From the NCBI GenBank assembly GCA_036346275.1, contig CM070725.1:45632104-45696103 (forward strand): a DNA stretch of 64,000 nt. Reading direction: 5' to 3'. The position numbers and the translations under genes were made by a program. Below the pieces are notes generated by a model. That model ran no database searches. It saw only the letters and a program-made list of their open reading frames with translations, and was not told where the DNA came from. Every line of letters starts with the position of its first letter. Position 1 is the stretch's first letter. Below, piece after piece: positions 36,900 to 47,853 of this stretch. This DNA is from Otatea glauca. Its lineage: Eukaryota > Streptophyta > Magnoliopsida > Poales > Poaceae.

Positions 36900-39300
36900 C
36901 GCGCCATCGTCCCCAGATCTCGGTGGTCGGAGTTTCCGATCACCTTTGATCGACCGATCACCCGATCCGTCCCCGGTAGGAAGGTACCGGTAGTCGACCC
37001 CATCGTGGGAAGAAGCGCCTCACCAAGGTGCTCATGGATGGTGGCGTGGGCTCAACATCCTCTACGTGAGGCGCTCGGCGCCATGGGGATTCCTCGCTCG
37101 AGTCTCCGACCGAGCAAGGCTCCTTTCCACAGCGTCATCCCGGCCAGAGAGCCCATCCGCTCGGGTAGGTCGACTGCCCGTCACCTTTGGGAACCGGAAA
37201 TTTCCGCACCAAACCCTCACTTTCGAGGTTGTGGATTTCCGGCTCCTATCACGCTATCACAGGAGGCCATGCTCGCCAAGTTCATGGCGGTCCCAGTATG
37301 CTACCTCAAGTGAAGATGCCGGACCTCGGGAGCCATAGCAGTGGCATCGTCTTTTCACTCGCTTACAAGCTGCGAGCGCGGTTGCGAGCTTGCCTCGGCG
37401 ATCATCGCATCCGCCGAGCTTATCAATCTCGGGAGGAAGCCTCGAGTCCGCCCGAATCCGGCAAGTCGGGCGGGATCCATCAAGTCGTCGAGGACACAAA
37501 GAAGGTTGCGGTCGATCCTGCGACCGACCAAGACCGTCTTGGTCGAACCCGCGCTCCCGCCAAATAGGAAAGCGCTCGTCGACTTTCTCGCGCCAACAAA
37601 GGCGTCTTCGCATGGAGGTCCGCCGACATGCCGAGAATCCCAAGGAAGTCGCGAGCACTCCTTGAGTATCAGGCCGGGCTCAAAGCCGTCGCCCAACGCT
37701 GCGCCGCTTCGGCGAGGAGGCGCAAGATCATAGGAGGAGATCGCCAAGCTTACGGCGCGGGGTTTGTAAAGAGGTGCGCCACCCGAGTGGCTAGCCAACC
37801 CGTACTTGTAAAAAGAAAAATGGGCAATGGAGAATGTGTGTTGACTATACGGGTCTCAACAAAGCGTGTCCCAAAGACCCATTCCCTTGCCCGCATCGAC
37901 CAAGTCATTGACTCCACGTGGGTGTGAGTCTCTTTCCTTTGGATGCCTACTCGGGCTACCACCGATAGCATCAAGGAGTCCGACCATTTCGCGACTTCCT
38001 TCATCACGCCATTCGGCTCGTTACGCTCGTCACAATGCCGTTCGGCCTAAAAACGCGGGCGCTACATACCGATGTATGCAAGCGTGCTTCAACGACGGAT
38101 CGGCCGCAATGTTGAGGCGTCGTCGGCGACATAGTCGTGAAGACCAAGAATGCGCTCGACCTTATTGCGGATCTGGAAGAGACTTTCGCGAATCTTCGAC
38201 GATTCCGTATAAAGCTCAACCAGAAATGCGTCTTTGGGGTTCCCAAAGGAAGGCGCTCGGCTTCATCATCTCCGGCGAGTATCGAGGCCAATCGGAGAAA
38301 ATCTCGGCAATCGCAAGGATGGGCCGGTTCCTAACCTCGGAGGAGTCCGAGGCTAATAGGGTGTCTAGCGCCTTGAGCCGTTTCGTGTCTCGCCTTGGGG
38401 GCGTGGAATGCCGCTCTATAGGTTGCTCAAGAAATCCGACCGCTTTAGCTGGACCCGGGAGGCTCGGGAGGCCCTCGCTGCTTTGAAGGCCTTCCTATCC
38501 TCACCTCGGTCTGGTCGCCCGGCACCAGGCGAACCACTACTCCTCTACATCACCGCCCTTTGCTCAAGTCGTCGATCGGCCCTTATGGTGGAGCAGCGGA
38601 GGAAGGCCGTGAACTCAAGGTGCAACGGCCGGTCTACTTCGTCGGCCGAGGTGCTTTCCGTGTCCAAAACTTCGGTATCCGCGGTCGCGAAGCGCTCTCT
38701 GCGGTACTCATCGCCAAGAAAGCTCGTCCATTACTTCGACCAGACGCCATCACCGTGGTGACGCGTCCCCACTCGGCGAGATCGTCCACAACCGCAGCGC
38801 CTCGGAAGGATAGCCAAGTGGGCGCTCGAACTCGGCGACCACGGCATAACATCGTCCCTCGGACGGCGATCAAGTCGAGCCACGGCGACTTCATCGCCAG
38901 TGGACCAAGCCAGCGCCACCGGCGATAGAAGATCGCGAGTCTTGGACAATGTACTTTGATGGGTCCTACACCAAGAACGGCGCGGCGCGAGGTAAATCCT
39001 TATTTCCCGCTCGAGCAGGCTCCAATCGCCATCGGGTTGCTCTTGGCGCGACCAACAACATCGCCGAATCTGAAGCTCGTCAGCGGTCTCGGATCGCTGC
39101 CGACCTCGGTGCTCACCGACTCGTCCACGGGACTCCAAGCTTGTTGTCGACCAGGTCATGAAGGCGCGCAGAACCGGGGCGCCCGCATGGCAGCGTCTTG
39201 TCAAGAAGTGCGCGAGCTCGAAGAACGGTTTAAGGGTTTGAGCTCCACCATAGCTTCTGAGCGCTACAATGGTGAAGTCGATCACCTAGCCAATCTTGCC
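36900..39300 (+). pseudogene. Protease, reverse transcriptase and RNase H of element 1, frameshifted
   Basis: Protease: the ITFDRP..P and VDPIVG stretches near 36940-37010, followed by MDGG at 37033. Reverse transcriptase: the GDIVVKTKNALDLIADLEE block at about 38122-38180 includes the catalytic-loop neighbourhood and is followed by FRIKLNQKCVFGVPKG. RNase H: TMYFDGSYTKNGAAR at about 38945, with the first catalytic Asp in FDGS. Each block is in a different frame from the next, with indels every 50-150 bases, so no enzyme is encoded as it stands. Confidence 0.75.
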
Positions 39301-39619
39301 TCCAGAGAGGCGATCCGCTTTGGATCTTCGTCTGCGACCTCCGCGCGCTTCCGTCAAGCGGGCTCGATGGTAAGCGCGACCTCGACACGCTTAGCACGGT
39401 CACCCGGCCGCCGCCGCGGCGGCGTGAACTCGGCGGGTCAACCCACGCGTGTTAATGGCGAATCCGATGGAGAAGCCCTTCACCGACCGTTTGTGAGCGG
39501 GTCGCTCCCCTCGACTCGGCCAGGGCCGGCGCCTCGCTCGGCGGGCAAAAACTTCGTCTTGGTCGGCCCGGACCTTTACAAGAGGAGTCCCTCAGGGTCC
39601 TGCGAAATGCGTTCGGCCA

Positions 39620-40661
39620 CCAAGGGCGACTCTTGCTCGATATCCATGGCGGAGTCTGCGGTCACCATGCTATGCCCCGATCCCTCGTAGGAAAGGCCTT
39701 TCGGCAAGGTTTTTATTGGCCGACCGCCGTGTCCGACGCCGAGCGGTCGTGCGCACTGCGAAGTGCGATTCTTTGCGGCAAATACATCTGCGGCTCAAGA
39801 CTTACAGACGATCCCCATTACCTGGCCATTTGCAGTTTGGGGACTCGATCTGGTCGGGCCCTTCAAGAAAGCGCCCGGGGGCTTTACTCATCTTCTAGTC
39901 GCGGTGGATAAATTCACCAAGTGGATAGAGGCCAAGCGATCGTGGCGTCACGTCGGCCGCAGCGACCATCTTCTTCGCGACATCGTTTTTGGTTCGGAGT
40001 TCCAAACTCCATCATCACCCGACAACGAACGCGATTCACGGGGAAGGAGTTCCTCGAGTTCTGCGGCGACTTCAACATCCGTGTCGATTGGGCGCCGTGG
40101 CCCATCCACGAACCAACGACCGGTCGAGCGTGCCAATGGCATGATCCTTCAAGGACTCAAGCGCGAATCTTGATCGGCTCAAGCACTTCGCCGGTCGGTG
40201 GGCGGCGAGTTACCTCCGTCCTCAGAGTCTGCGGACCATGCCCACCCGCGGCCGGGTTTACACCGTTCTTCATGGTGTTGGTCTTTGTTGTCTTGCCAGC
40301 AGACACGGAGTATGGCGCCCCAAGACTACAAGCCTTCGATGAGGCTCGGGGCTCGCCTGCAACAAGGCGCCATCGACCCGGCTCGGCGAGGCGCGTGATG
40401 TGGCCATCCTGCGATCGGCGGATATCGGCAAGCTCTGCGGCGCTATCACGGCCGCCCGAGTTCGAGGGCGATCCTTCAAAGGCCGACGACCTAGTCTGCG
40501 TCGGGTCCAAACCGGCAAGGACAAGCACAAGCTATCGCCACCACAGGAAGGCCCTTCACCGTCGTGGAGGTTCTCCGACCGGCACCTTCGACTCAAGGGC
40601 GCCGACGGTCGTATCACCAAACGCTTGGAACATAGAAAAGTTAAGGCGATTCTATCCCTAA
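39620..40661 (+). pseudogene. Integrase of element 1, frameshifted
   Basis: The zinc-binding part is broken around 39630-39770. The core begins LQTIPITWPFAVWGLDLVGP at about 39802 and runs to FTKWIEAK, then loses frame. The catalytic-Glu neighbourhood VERANGMIL is preserved at 40123-40149 (Glu codon 40126-40128). The C-terminal part ends AWNIEKLRRFYP and a stop at 40661. The same domain in element 2 is uninterrupted for nearly 300 residues, which shows what has been lost here. Confidence 0.8.
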
Positions 40662-40782
40662 TCTCTTTTCTTCTTTCCTGGCTTGGTCTTTACTCTTACC
40701 CTTCCGAGCACACAGTCGCCTGCGACGCTCGAGGCTACCTTATGGCGCCCTGCTCGGCCGCTCTGGTCGGCGTTTATGTGGG

Positions 40783-41140
40783 TCGGTGACCCGGTGACTA
40801 TAGGGTCTCTCGGCGGTAACCCTCTCGACCCGGCGTTACGGTCTCGCCCGGCGCTACGGTTGCTAAGTAGCGCTTTGCGGAAGAAGGAAATGCCCGAGTG
40901 GAGCAACCTCAAAGTCAGTCGGGGACACTCCTCCCCCGCGCCAACTCGGCTAACTCACGCGCTCGTGCGGGTCGGTGATCAGACCGACCACAGGGTCCAT
41001 CCCGAGCGGTAACCCTCTCGACCCAAGCGTTACGGCCTACACCCCAGCGGCTACGGTTGCTAAGTAGCGCTTTGCGGAAGAAGGAAGTGCCCGAGTGGAG
41101 CGATCCTCTGTCGGTCGGAAACACTCCTCTCCCTCACAAG
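40783..41140 (+). repeat. Two tandem copies of a ~185-bp unit
   Basis: Copies at about 40777-40962 and 40969-41140 share GTAACCCTCTCGACCC, TACGGTTGCTAAGTAGCGCT and GGAAGAAGGAAATGCCCGAG (AAGTGCCCGAG in the second). They lie between integrase and the antisense gene. Confidence 0.8.
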
Positions 41141-41339
41141 TGCGCATAACTGCTGAGTAACCAAGATTCCTATCCTCTTAACCCCTCCCGACGCAACCCG
41201 ACCTACGCATAAGTGACCCCTGCGGTCCTTAGGGCTATGGCCGGTCGAGCGTTCACCAAAAAAATACAAAAGGGGGCAAGAGGCATCTGGAACTTGTTAA
41301 ACTTAAGATTGTCTATAAAACTTGTGATCTTTACAATCA

Positions 41340-43530
41340 ATGAAAGGGATAAAATCTAAGCGCCATTATTCTTCCTCGAGGTCATCTGCGGCGAGGCGTG
41401 GTGGCGATCTCCGGCGTCGCGGCTCAACCAAGAACTCGAACCTATCGACCTCGTCGTCGGTCCGATTCCGGCGGCCTTGCTGCTCCATCGCGAGGTCGAT
41501 GCCATCATAGTGCGAGATGGTATTGACCAGCGCAGGAGGCCCCAGCGCGGCGCCAACCGTCACCGCCCTCTCGGCGCGTTCGCACTCGGGCGGCCAGGGG
41601 GCAAAATGCGCTCGAGCACAGCATCGCCCCGGGGCGCGGACGCAGACCTCCCGACCGGCCTCGCTAAGTGTCTGCGGCTCGGCGCCAATCGAGGCCCGAC
41701 CGTCCTCGGCGACCTTCGCCACTCGCGCCTCGTCCGGCCGCGATCGCCACGTCGCGGGCATCTGCCGCCTTCTGCGCCTCCGGGCGATGCTCGGTTCTTA
41801 CGTGCCTCTGCGGTTTTTCGTCCCAGATAAGCTCGCTCGTGGGTCGCACCACGAGAGTTAATTGAAGAATCAAGACACTTACCGGCGCAGAGTTGGTCGG
41901 TTGCGACTTCTTCCTTAAGCGCCTCGTAAGAAGTCCTCGTGAAGCTAAGTCATACAGGCAATCCCGCTCGGGCGAACTCGGTCGGCGTCCTTCGAGCTGG
42001 TCCCGCTCGACCGCGAGCGGGTCGCTGCGCTTGCGCGGTCCCCTCCGCGGTGACGGTGGCATCCTTGGCCTCGATGGCCTCGCCCGAGAGGACTCGAGCT
42101 CCGCCACTTTCGCCCTCGAAGATTGGGCCCCAGCGTGAATCGAAGAGGGCCTTTGTGGTCTCCTCGGCCCTTGGCGGCTCGCGCCTCGACCCGCTTTGGC
42201 GCGAGCCTCTTGGGACGAGCGTAGCTCAAGACAGCCGATCCACTCCTCCTCGGCCGCCGGCCCAGCTATCCGGCCGCAGAGTTCGGCTACGCCTTCCGGC
42301 GGGCGGAGATCTTTGCAAAAGCGAGTTATCCATTAGCGTCACGCGGGTGAGTCGATTTTACAAAACACGGCCTTTCCATCAACTTACCAAGCGGATCGGC
42401 GGACTCCGGCCACCCGTCAGCGCCTTCTTTGGAAGATTCGAAGCGGTCGGACCCTTCGGATCGCTCTATCTCGCTCGGCGTCAGGCGCCTTGGCGAAGGG
42501 CGACCCACTCGCCCTCTCCGTCCGCTGCCGACTCCGACCCAAGGGCCACTCCGGCGGCGGGCCCTCGGTCGTCTGCTTTCGGCGGGCGCCCCTTTCGAGC
42601 ACCATCGGCGGCAATGGCGGGCCCGATCGCCGGGGATCCCGTGGCGTCTGCGCTGCGGGGCCTCGGCCGGCGCCTCCTCACAGGGCAAGGGTGGGCGCCC
42701 CGGCACCGCAGACTTATCTCGGCCAGCGCGATCGCCGACCGAGTTGTCGCATCCTCCTCGCGAGGGCGATCACACGGTCGGCGGCAACCGCGCCGGAGGT
42801 GGCGAGAGCCCTCGCCGACCTCGGCTTCGGCGAGGCCCCAACCCTCCGCAGCGGCGGCCGGCCGACCGCCAGCGGTGCGGCCGGCGCCATCCTGCGGGTC
42901 GACGCGAGGCGCACCACGGTCACACCCGTGTAGGCGCCGCGTCACAAAACACACTTAGTGGTCGTTCGGGCTGCTAACGCTAAGTGTTCGAACAAAACAA
43001 AAGAAAGGGTACTTCTTGAGCGAGAACGAGTACGCAGCGGCGCGCCTCTTCGCCGGTCCCCTCAGGGGCGAATCTGCCGGCCGCTTCCCGAAGCCCCCCG
43101 GCTGGCGCAATGACGACGGCGACCGCGCGGTCACCCGCTGCTGAGGCCCCGGCCGGCTGCGGCTGGAGGTGTCGCCTCCGGCAGTCCGCGCCGGACAGCG
43201 CCGATCGGCGGGTCGGGAAATCGCGATATCGCCTCAGAGAGTGCTCCGCGCTACGGAGGAGGTTGTCCCCGCAACAGTAGCCTCCGATATATCCTCACCA
43301 CGCGCGGCCCTCACCGCGCGCTCCTTCTCCTTCCCCTTCCTCCTTTCCTCCTTCCGCTTCTTGCGGGAGGAATCGAGTTGTGCGGCCTCCGCTCGGACCA
43401 CCGCCTTTGCCTCCTTCTCTCCTGGGAGCGGCGCCCAGGAGATCAGGCCCAAGAGCCCCTGGGAGGTGTGAGGGCGCCTTTCAGAACAAATACCAAAGGC
43501 AAAAACAGGGAAAAGATGCGAAAGAAAATT
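41340..43530 (-). pseudogene. Downstream exons of the antisense gene in element 1
   Basis: Minus-strand continuation of the antisense gene. 41366-41761 contains LGPPALVNTISHYDGIDLA and DDEVDRFEFLVEP, recalled from antisense-gene C-termini of this lineage. 42000-43000 is Ala/Arg-rich in all frames, and exon structure cannot be resolved because of small indels. The protein's function is unknown. Confidence 0.45.
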
Positions 43531-43533
43531 CCA

Positions 43534-44385
43534 TTAACCTACAAGATTCGAAGTGCGCTTGCGAGAACGATTCGGGAGGCCACCGGCAGCCTCCATGGTG
43601 CCTCCACCAGTAACGACGGCCACCCGGGCCTCAATCTCAGTTGAGGCCAGCTCCGGCTCCGCCATCCTCATGCGGTCGGACGCCCCCTCGTACCGAAATA
43701 GGGGGCGAGGCCTGTGCATCAGAGGTTGCACGCGCATCCCCATGAAAGCACGCACGACCGCGCCCCCGGTGAGGCCTTGCCTCCTAAGGGCCCTGATTTG
43801 CTCCACAATCAGGGCCACCTTCTTCTTTTCCTTCTTCTCAGCGCCCCAGTTCCACTCCTCCCCCGCCACGAGGGGTTCGCCGTAAAAGCGGGCGCGCGCT
43901 CCGACGTTCCGAACGTAGAACCACTCGGAGCGCCACCCCTTGTTGGACGACGGCAGCCTGACCTCGATATACTCCGCGCTCCGGCCGGACCGGAGCTGGA
44001 AGGCCAGGCCGCCGATGGGTGCTGCTGCGTCACTGGGCTTGTCCTTCCAGAGCCTTGCTTGGAAGAGATGCCTCCACAGCGCCCAGTGCGGCTCGATCCC
44101 CAGGAAAGCCTCGCACAGCGTAATGAAGATGGCGATGTGGAGGACCCCGTTCGGATTGAGGTGGTGCACCTCCGCCTTGTAGTAGAAGAGCATCCCCCGG
44201 ACGAATGGATGCAGCGGCAAGCCAAAGCCGCGCTCGAAAAACGAGGCGGGCACCACGACCTCATCGTCTCGCGGCGAGGGATTGGCGGCCCGTCGGCACC
44301 CTCCATCGGAGAGATCTGCGCGGGAGAAGCCCTTCTTGACCGGGCCGAGCTCGCGGTTGGCACGGGCGAACACCGGCCACGACAT
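43534..44385 (-). CDS. Antisense ORF of element 1, putative gypsy-type transposon domain (PF04195-like)
   Basis: An uninterrupted 283-residue frame antisense to the retrotransposon. Residues 40-210 hold the conserved domain: EVVVPASFFERGFGLPLHPF, then LNPNGVLHIAIFITLCEAFL, WRHLF, and WRSEWFYVRN. The same domain is found in element 2 (61173-61898) with IFVYLCEAFLGIRPHFNLF and HQEWFYCAN. Pfam calls this family a putative gypsy-type transposon protein; its role is unknown. It is the only intact frame in element 1, in contrast with the broken gag-pol. The start at 44385 is the first in-frame ATG. The 3' end of the frame, after MGMRVQPL, probably runs into intron. Confidence 0.75.
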   Translation of the reverse strand: MSWPVFARANRELGPVKKGFSRADLSDGGCRRAANPSPRDDEVVVPASFFERGFGLPLHPFVRGMLFYYKAEVHHLNPNGVLHIAIFITLCEAFLGIEPHWALWRHLFQARLWKDKPSDAAAPIGGLAFQLRSGRSAEYIEVRLPSSNKGWRSEWFYVRNVGARARFYGEPLVAGEEWNWGAEKKEKKKVALIVEQIRALRRQGLTGGAVVRAFMGMRVQPLMHRPRPLFRYEGASDRMRMAEPELASTEIEARVAVVTGGGTMEAAGGLPNRSRKRTSNLVG

Positions 44386-45246
44386 TCTTGCGAGGAGAAG
44401 AAGAAGGCTAAGTTTTTCTTTCCTTGGCTCTTTGTTGTTCTTAGGAGCAGGGGGCGAGGAGGCAAAAAGCGTGGTCGCGAAACGTTAGGGCATCTTTATA
44501 GAAGACGAGCAGCACCGATCGAACCGGCACCTCGGCGAAACGTCGCGTTCGCCCTCGTCATCACGCCGCTGTAACTCCGTTCCCAATTCCACCCGGCATT
44601 AAATCTTGACAGACAAATCATAAAGCGCGCCCGAGTGACACGCCCGCGCCTTGGCGGGACGGTTGCTCGGCGCGCGAGGCCCGGCCCAGGCCGCTGCGGC
44701 CCAAAATGGCAAAGATCGTGGCTTGCGCGGGGCCCAGCTAGAGTGTGGGATCAAAGGGCCGAACCCACTAGATGGGCTTAAGGCCATCCCAGCAAAACTC
44801 GAGTTAGGGGCAAGTGTGAGGTGAGCTCGCGATGGGCCCTCGGTTAGGTCGGTGACGACCTAATCACCTCTACCGCGTCAGAGACCATACTTCACACTCT
44901 CCCGGAGCTCATCGATGGCGGCGGCCGGTATGCCACAGGTGGCGGACGACCCAGGATCCATCGGGATTGAGTAAAGAAAGGTTTTCATGGGTCGCCCACA
45001 GCAGGCCGGGACACCCTACTCTAGGACCGTCGCTCGGAAGGGTCCCCTTGGCGGACCTCCGGGACCCACTCGGACTACCCGTTATAAGCTCCACGAGCAC
45101 GACGCGTTCAAACCAGCGCGGTGGCAACGCGCGTCGCTCACCCCTCCGGGTCCCACACTGCGGGCGGGGTATCGTGTGGGATAGGCGGCGGCCACTCCTC
45201 TCGTAGCTACCCTCGCAGACGAGGACTGGGGCGGATGCCCCACGTC

Positions 45247-46073
45247 CGGTGAGGCATCGCGGTCGTCCACGCCACCAAGGCACGGTCTAGCTACGACGTT
45301 AAGCGAGCACTCGGGCACCGAACCTCCCGAAGAGGCATCGCGGTCGTCCTGCCGACCAAGGCGCGGTCTAGCTACGACGTTAAGCGAGCACTCGGGCACC
45401 GAACCTCCCAAAGCAGGCATCGCGATCGTCCTGCCCGACCAAGGCATGGTCTAGCTACGACGTTAAGCGAGCACTCGGACACGAACCTCCGAAGAGGCAT
45501 CGCGATCGTCCTGTCGACCAAGGCGCGGTCTAGGCTGCGGCGTTAAGCGAGCACTCGGACACCGAACCTCGAAGAGGCATCGCGGTCATCCCCGCCGACC
45601 AAGGCGCGGTCTAGCTCTGACGTTAAGCGAGCACTCTGCACCCGAACCTCCCAAGAGGCATCGCGGTCGTCCCTGCCGACCAAGGCACGCGGTCTAGCTA
45701 TGGCGTTAAGCGAGCACTCGGACACGAACCTCCGAAGAGGCATCGCGGTCGTCCTGCCGACCAAGGCATCGCGGTCGTCCCTGCCACCAAGGCACGGTCT
45801 AGCTTCTGACGTTAAGCGAGCACTCGGACACGAACCTCCCGAAGAGGCATCGCGGTCGTCCCTGCCGGCCAAGGCGCGGTCTAGCTCGACGTTAAGCGAG
45901 CACTCGGACACCCGAACCTCCCGAAGAGGCATCGCGGTCGTCCCTACCGACCAAGGCACGGTCTAGCTACGACGTTAAACGAGCACTAGGACACCCGAAC
46001 CTCCCGAAGAGGCATCGCGGTCGTCCCTGCCGACCAAGGCACGGTCTAGCTACGACGTTAAACGAGCACTCTT
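45247..46073 (+). repeat. Minisatellite, ~83-bp unit, about 10 copies
   Basis: The units share GGCATCGCGGTCGTCC, GACCAAGGCACGGTCTAGCT, GTTAAGCGAGCACTCGGACA and CGAACCTCCCGAAGA. Length varies by a few bases from copy to copy, nearly all through short indels. It lies between the antisense gene and the 3' LTR. The array stops abruptly at 46073, mid-unit, where the duplicated flank begins. Confidence 0.92.
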
Positions 46074-46655
46074 TTGTGTTTTCTAGCTAGATACATGACA
46101 GCAACTAATCACTATAATTAACATGACAGTAAGGACCTGTTTGGAACACAATTATTTCATAAGAAACCATTCAAGTCCCGTAGGAATTGAGAACAAATCC
46201 AGAGTTCCAAACGAAACTTAACGTTATATGTAAATTTTTATAAAATCTTATTGTCAAACACTTCAGCCAAACTATAACGTGACGCCCGCGTAGGGCACGG
46301 GTCACTATGCTAGTTTGGTAGATGGTAAGATCAATACATAAAAAGGATATACATGACTACATGATAAATATCCCAACGGTATGATAAATAACAAATCTTT
46401 GGTGATGACTAGAGTTCAATTTTCATTAACCATGAGTTTAACGAGTTATTTGTGTGAATTAACACTTCAATGATTAGCGCATCTTAAAAAACATTACGGT
46501 GTGGTAGCATCTAGAGATGTGCGCGTGCGAGTTCCACGGTGATCATACAATCGAAGCGGGGTGGCAATTTTACCCATGGGTTTGGATACCCACTGTGCAG
46601 GCCCAATAAGGGCGAACACAGTAGCACCGGACCCATGGGTTTTCGGGTTTGGTCT
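46074..46655. repeat. Left-flank segment, copy 2, misplaced before the 3' LTR
   Basis: Repeats 33414-34010, including the small MITE, the Helitron-like end and the left terminus of the hAT element (CGGGGTGGCAATTTTACCC). It is not part of the retrotransposon. A copy of host flank cannot normally lie inside an element next to its 3' LTR. Taken with 46656-48814 it would form a full hAT element carrying a solo LTR. Confidence 0.9.
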
Positions 46656-47519
46656 TGATGAATACCTATAACAGTGCCGTACCCCACGGCCCAAAGCGAC
46701 GAGGCCGGCGGCCTCAAGCCGACTCAAGCCCAACAGACCGCTCTAGCCCATTACCGACCAAGCGAGCTCCCGACCCCAGCGGTCGGGATCCCATCGGCTC
46801 CGACCAAGCAGAGCTCCCGACCCCCGCAGCAGGTCGGGATCCCCCGACTTCGATCGTGCTAAGACAACCCCTGCCAAGGGCCGCGTGTCAAAACTTCCAC
46901 CAACTAATGACCACGTACCCCGAGCGGGTCAATCGGCGACTATACAAGGGCAGGTGGTTCCTTCCCAAGAAGGTTTAATGACTGACCGAAGTTATGCTCC
47001 CAGTCCCATCAGCCGGTCACGTACAGAACGAAGACGCGCCCTCTCCCGAGGCAAACACCCGCGCCAGGCGCAACAACGTCAAACACTCGAGAGGTTCGCG
47101 AGGCGTGTCGCCCATTCGGGAAAATACCTAACCGCTCGACCACCTAAGCTACCGACCAACATGGGCAAGGCGGCGTGATCGGTCGGCGAGCGAAGGACCG
47201 GCCACTAGTATAGGTCGTCTCGTCCTCCCCAATTCTCGATGTAACCTGCCCTTCCTTTACGTATAAAGGAGGCGGGAACCCCGTAGGCAAGGGAGGAGGA
47301 GCAAAACAAAGAAAGAGCTAGGCCATTGGCATTCTCACTTGTAAAACATTGTGCGATCATACATGTACCAAAGAATAATACAACACCACCACACGGCTGG
47401 GTAGGGACTTTCGGCCCGAACGGTATACATCTTGGACTTCCGAGTCTAACCATTCAGGGAGTGGAACGCGCGACCCCTTCGACTTACAAATTTACTTGCC
47501 GGTGCTCGAAACCCCGACA
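46656..47519 (+). repeat. 3' LTR of element 1 (or a solo LTR of a second allele)
   Basis: 864 bases, TGATGAATAC to CCCCGACA, followed by the GGTAC duplication. Relative to the 5' LTR it lacks many 1-4-base pieces (for example CAGAGC to CGAGC, and CCCGCAGCAGG to CAGCGG) while showing few substitutions. Confidence 0.85.
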
Positions 47520-47751
47520 GGTACCTAATAAGATCATAGAATGGGTATGGTACCAATTTGTATCCATAGGTATCCAATGGGTATCCTATGACACGTCGGC
47601 CCCATTATTAGTCTCTTATGAGATATACATAAAAGAAACAAAACCCTAGTTCCTAAATCTAACTCCAAAGTCGAATCCCCAAACCCTTGAATTCCTCTCC
47701 CCGCGCTAAACCCTAACCCTAGGTCCGAGTATCTGACCCTGTTGGTCCTCA

Positions 47752-47853
47752 CAGCTGCAGGAGCTCGATGAGATGAAGCGCAGGCTGAAGGAGATGGAGG
47801 AGGAAGCCGCTGCCCTCCGCGACATGCTGGCCAAGGTCTCCAAGGAGATGTAA
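47752..47853 (+). pseudogene. Captured fragment of a nuclear poly(A)-binding protein (PABN) gene
   Basis: Encodes QLQELDEMKRRLKEMEEEAA and then LRDMLAKVSKEM and a stop, the coiled-coil segment that precedes the RNA-binding domain in plant nuclear poly(A)-binding proteins (PABPN1 family). Upstream sequence from 47640 resembles a 5' UTR (AACCCTAG words) and ends CCTCACAG just before it. Downstream, GTAAGG at 47850 looks like a splice donor leading into intron-like, T-rich DNA. There is no RNA-binding domain, so the piece cannot work alone. It lies inside the hAT element's boundaries and was therefore carried by it. Confidence 0.7.

Larger units (their letters stand above)
34011..47519 (+). mobile_element. 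Tat-lineage Gypsy retrotransposon (element 1)
   Basis: Starts TGACGAATAC at 34011 and ends CCCCGACA at 47519, with the 5-bp duplication GGTAC on both sides (34006-34010 and 47520-47524). Order: 5' LTR, primer-binding site GTTGGCGCGCCCGGTAGGGG at 34883, gag, protease, reverse transcriptase, RNase H, integrase, an antisense gene, a minisatellite, 3' LTR. The antisense gene downstream of pol is a hallmark of the Tat/RIRE2/Grande lineage. Gag and pol are broken by dozens of small frame changes. A copy of the left flank sits before the 3' LTR, which is abnormal (see 46074). Confidence 0.88.

Noticed and set aside
41939..42958. 339-residue plus-strand frame within element 1
   Set aside because: Antisense to the element's own minus-strand gene region and without any family signature; Arg/Ala/Pro content reflects GC-rich DNA.
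45247..46073. CRISPR-like regular array
   Set aside because: The units are directly adjacent with no unique spacers, inside a plant retrotransposon; it is a minisatellite.
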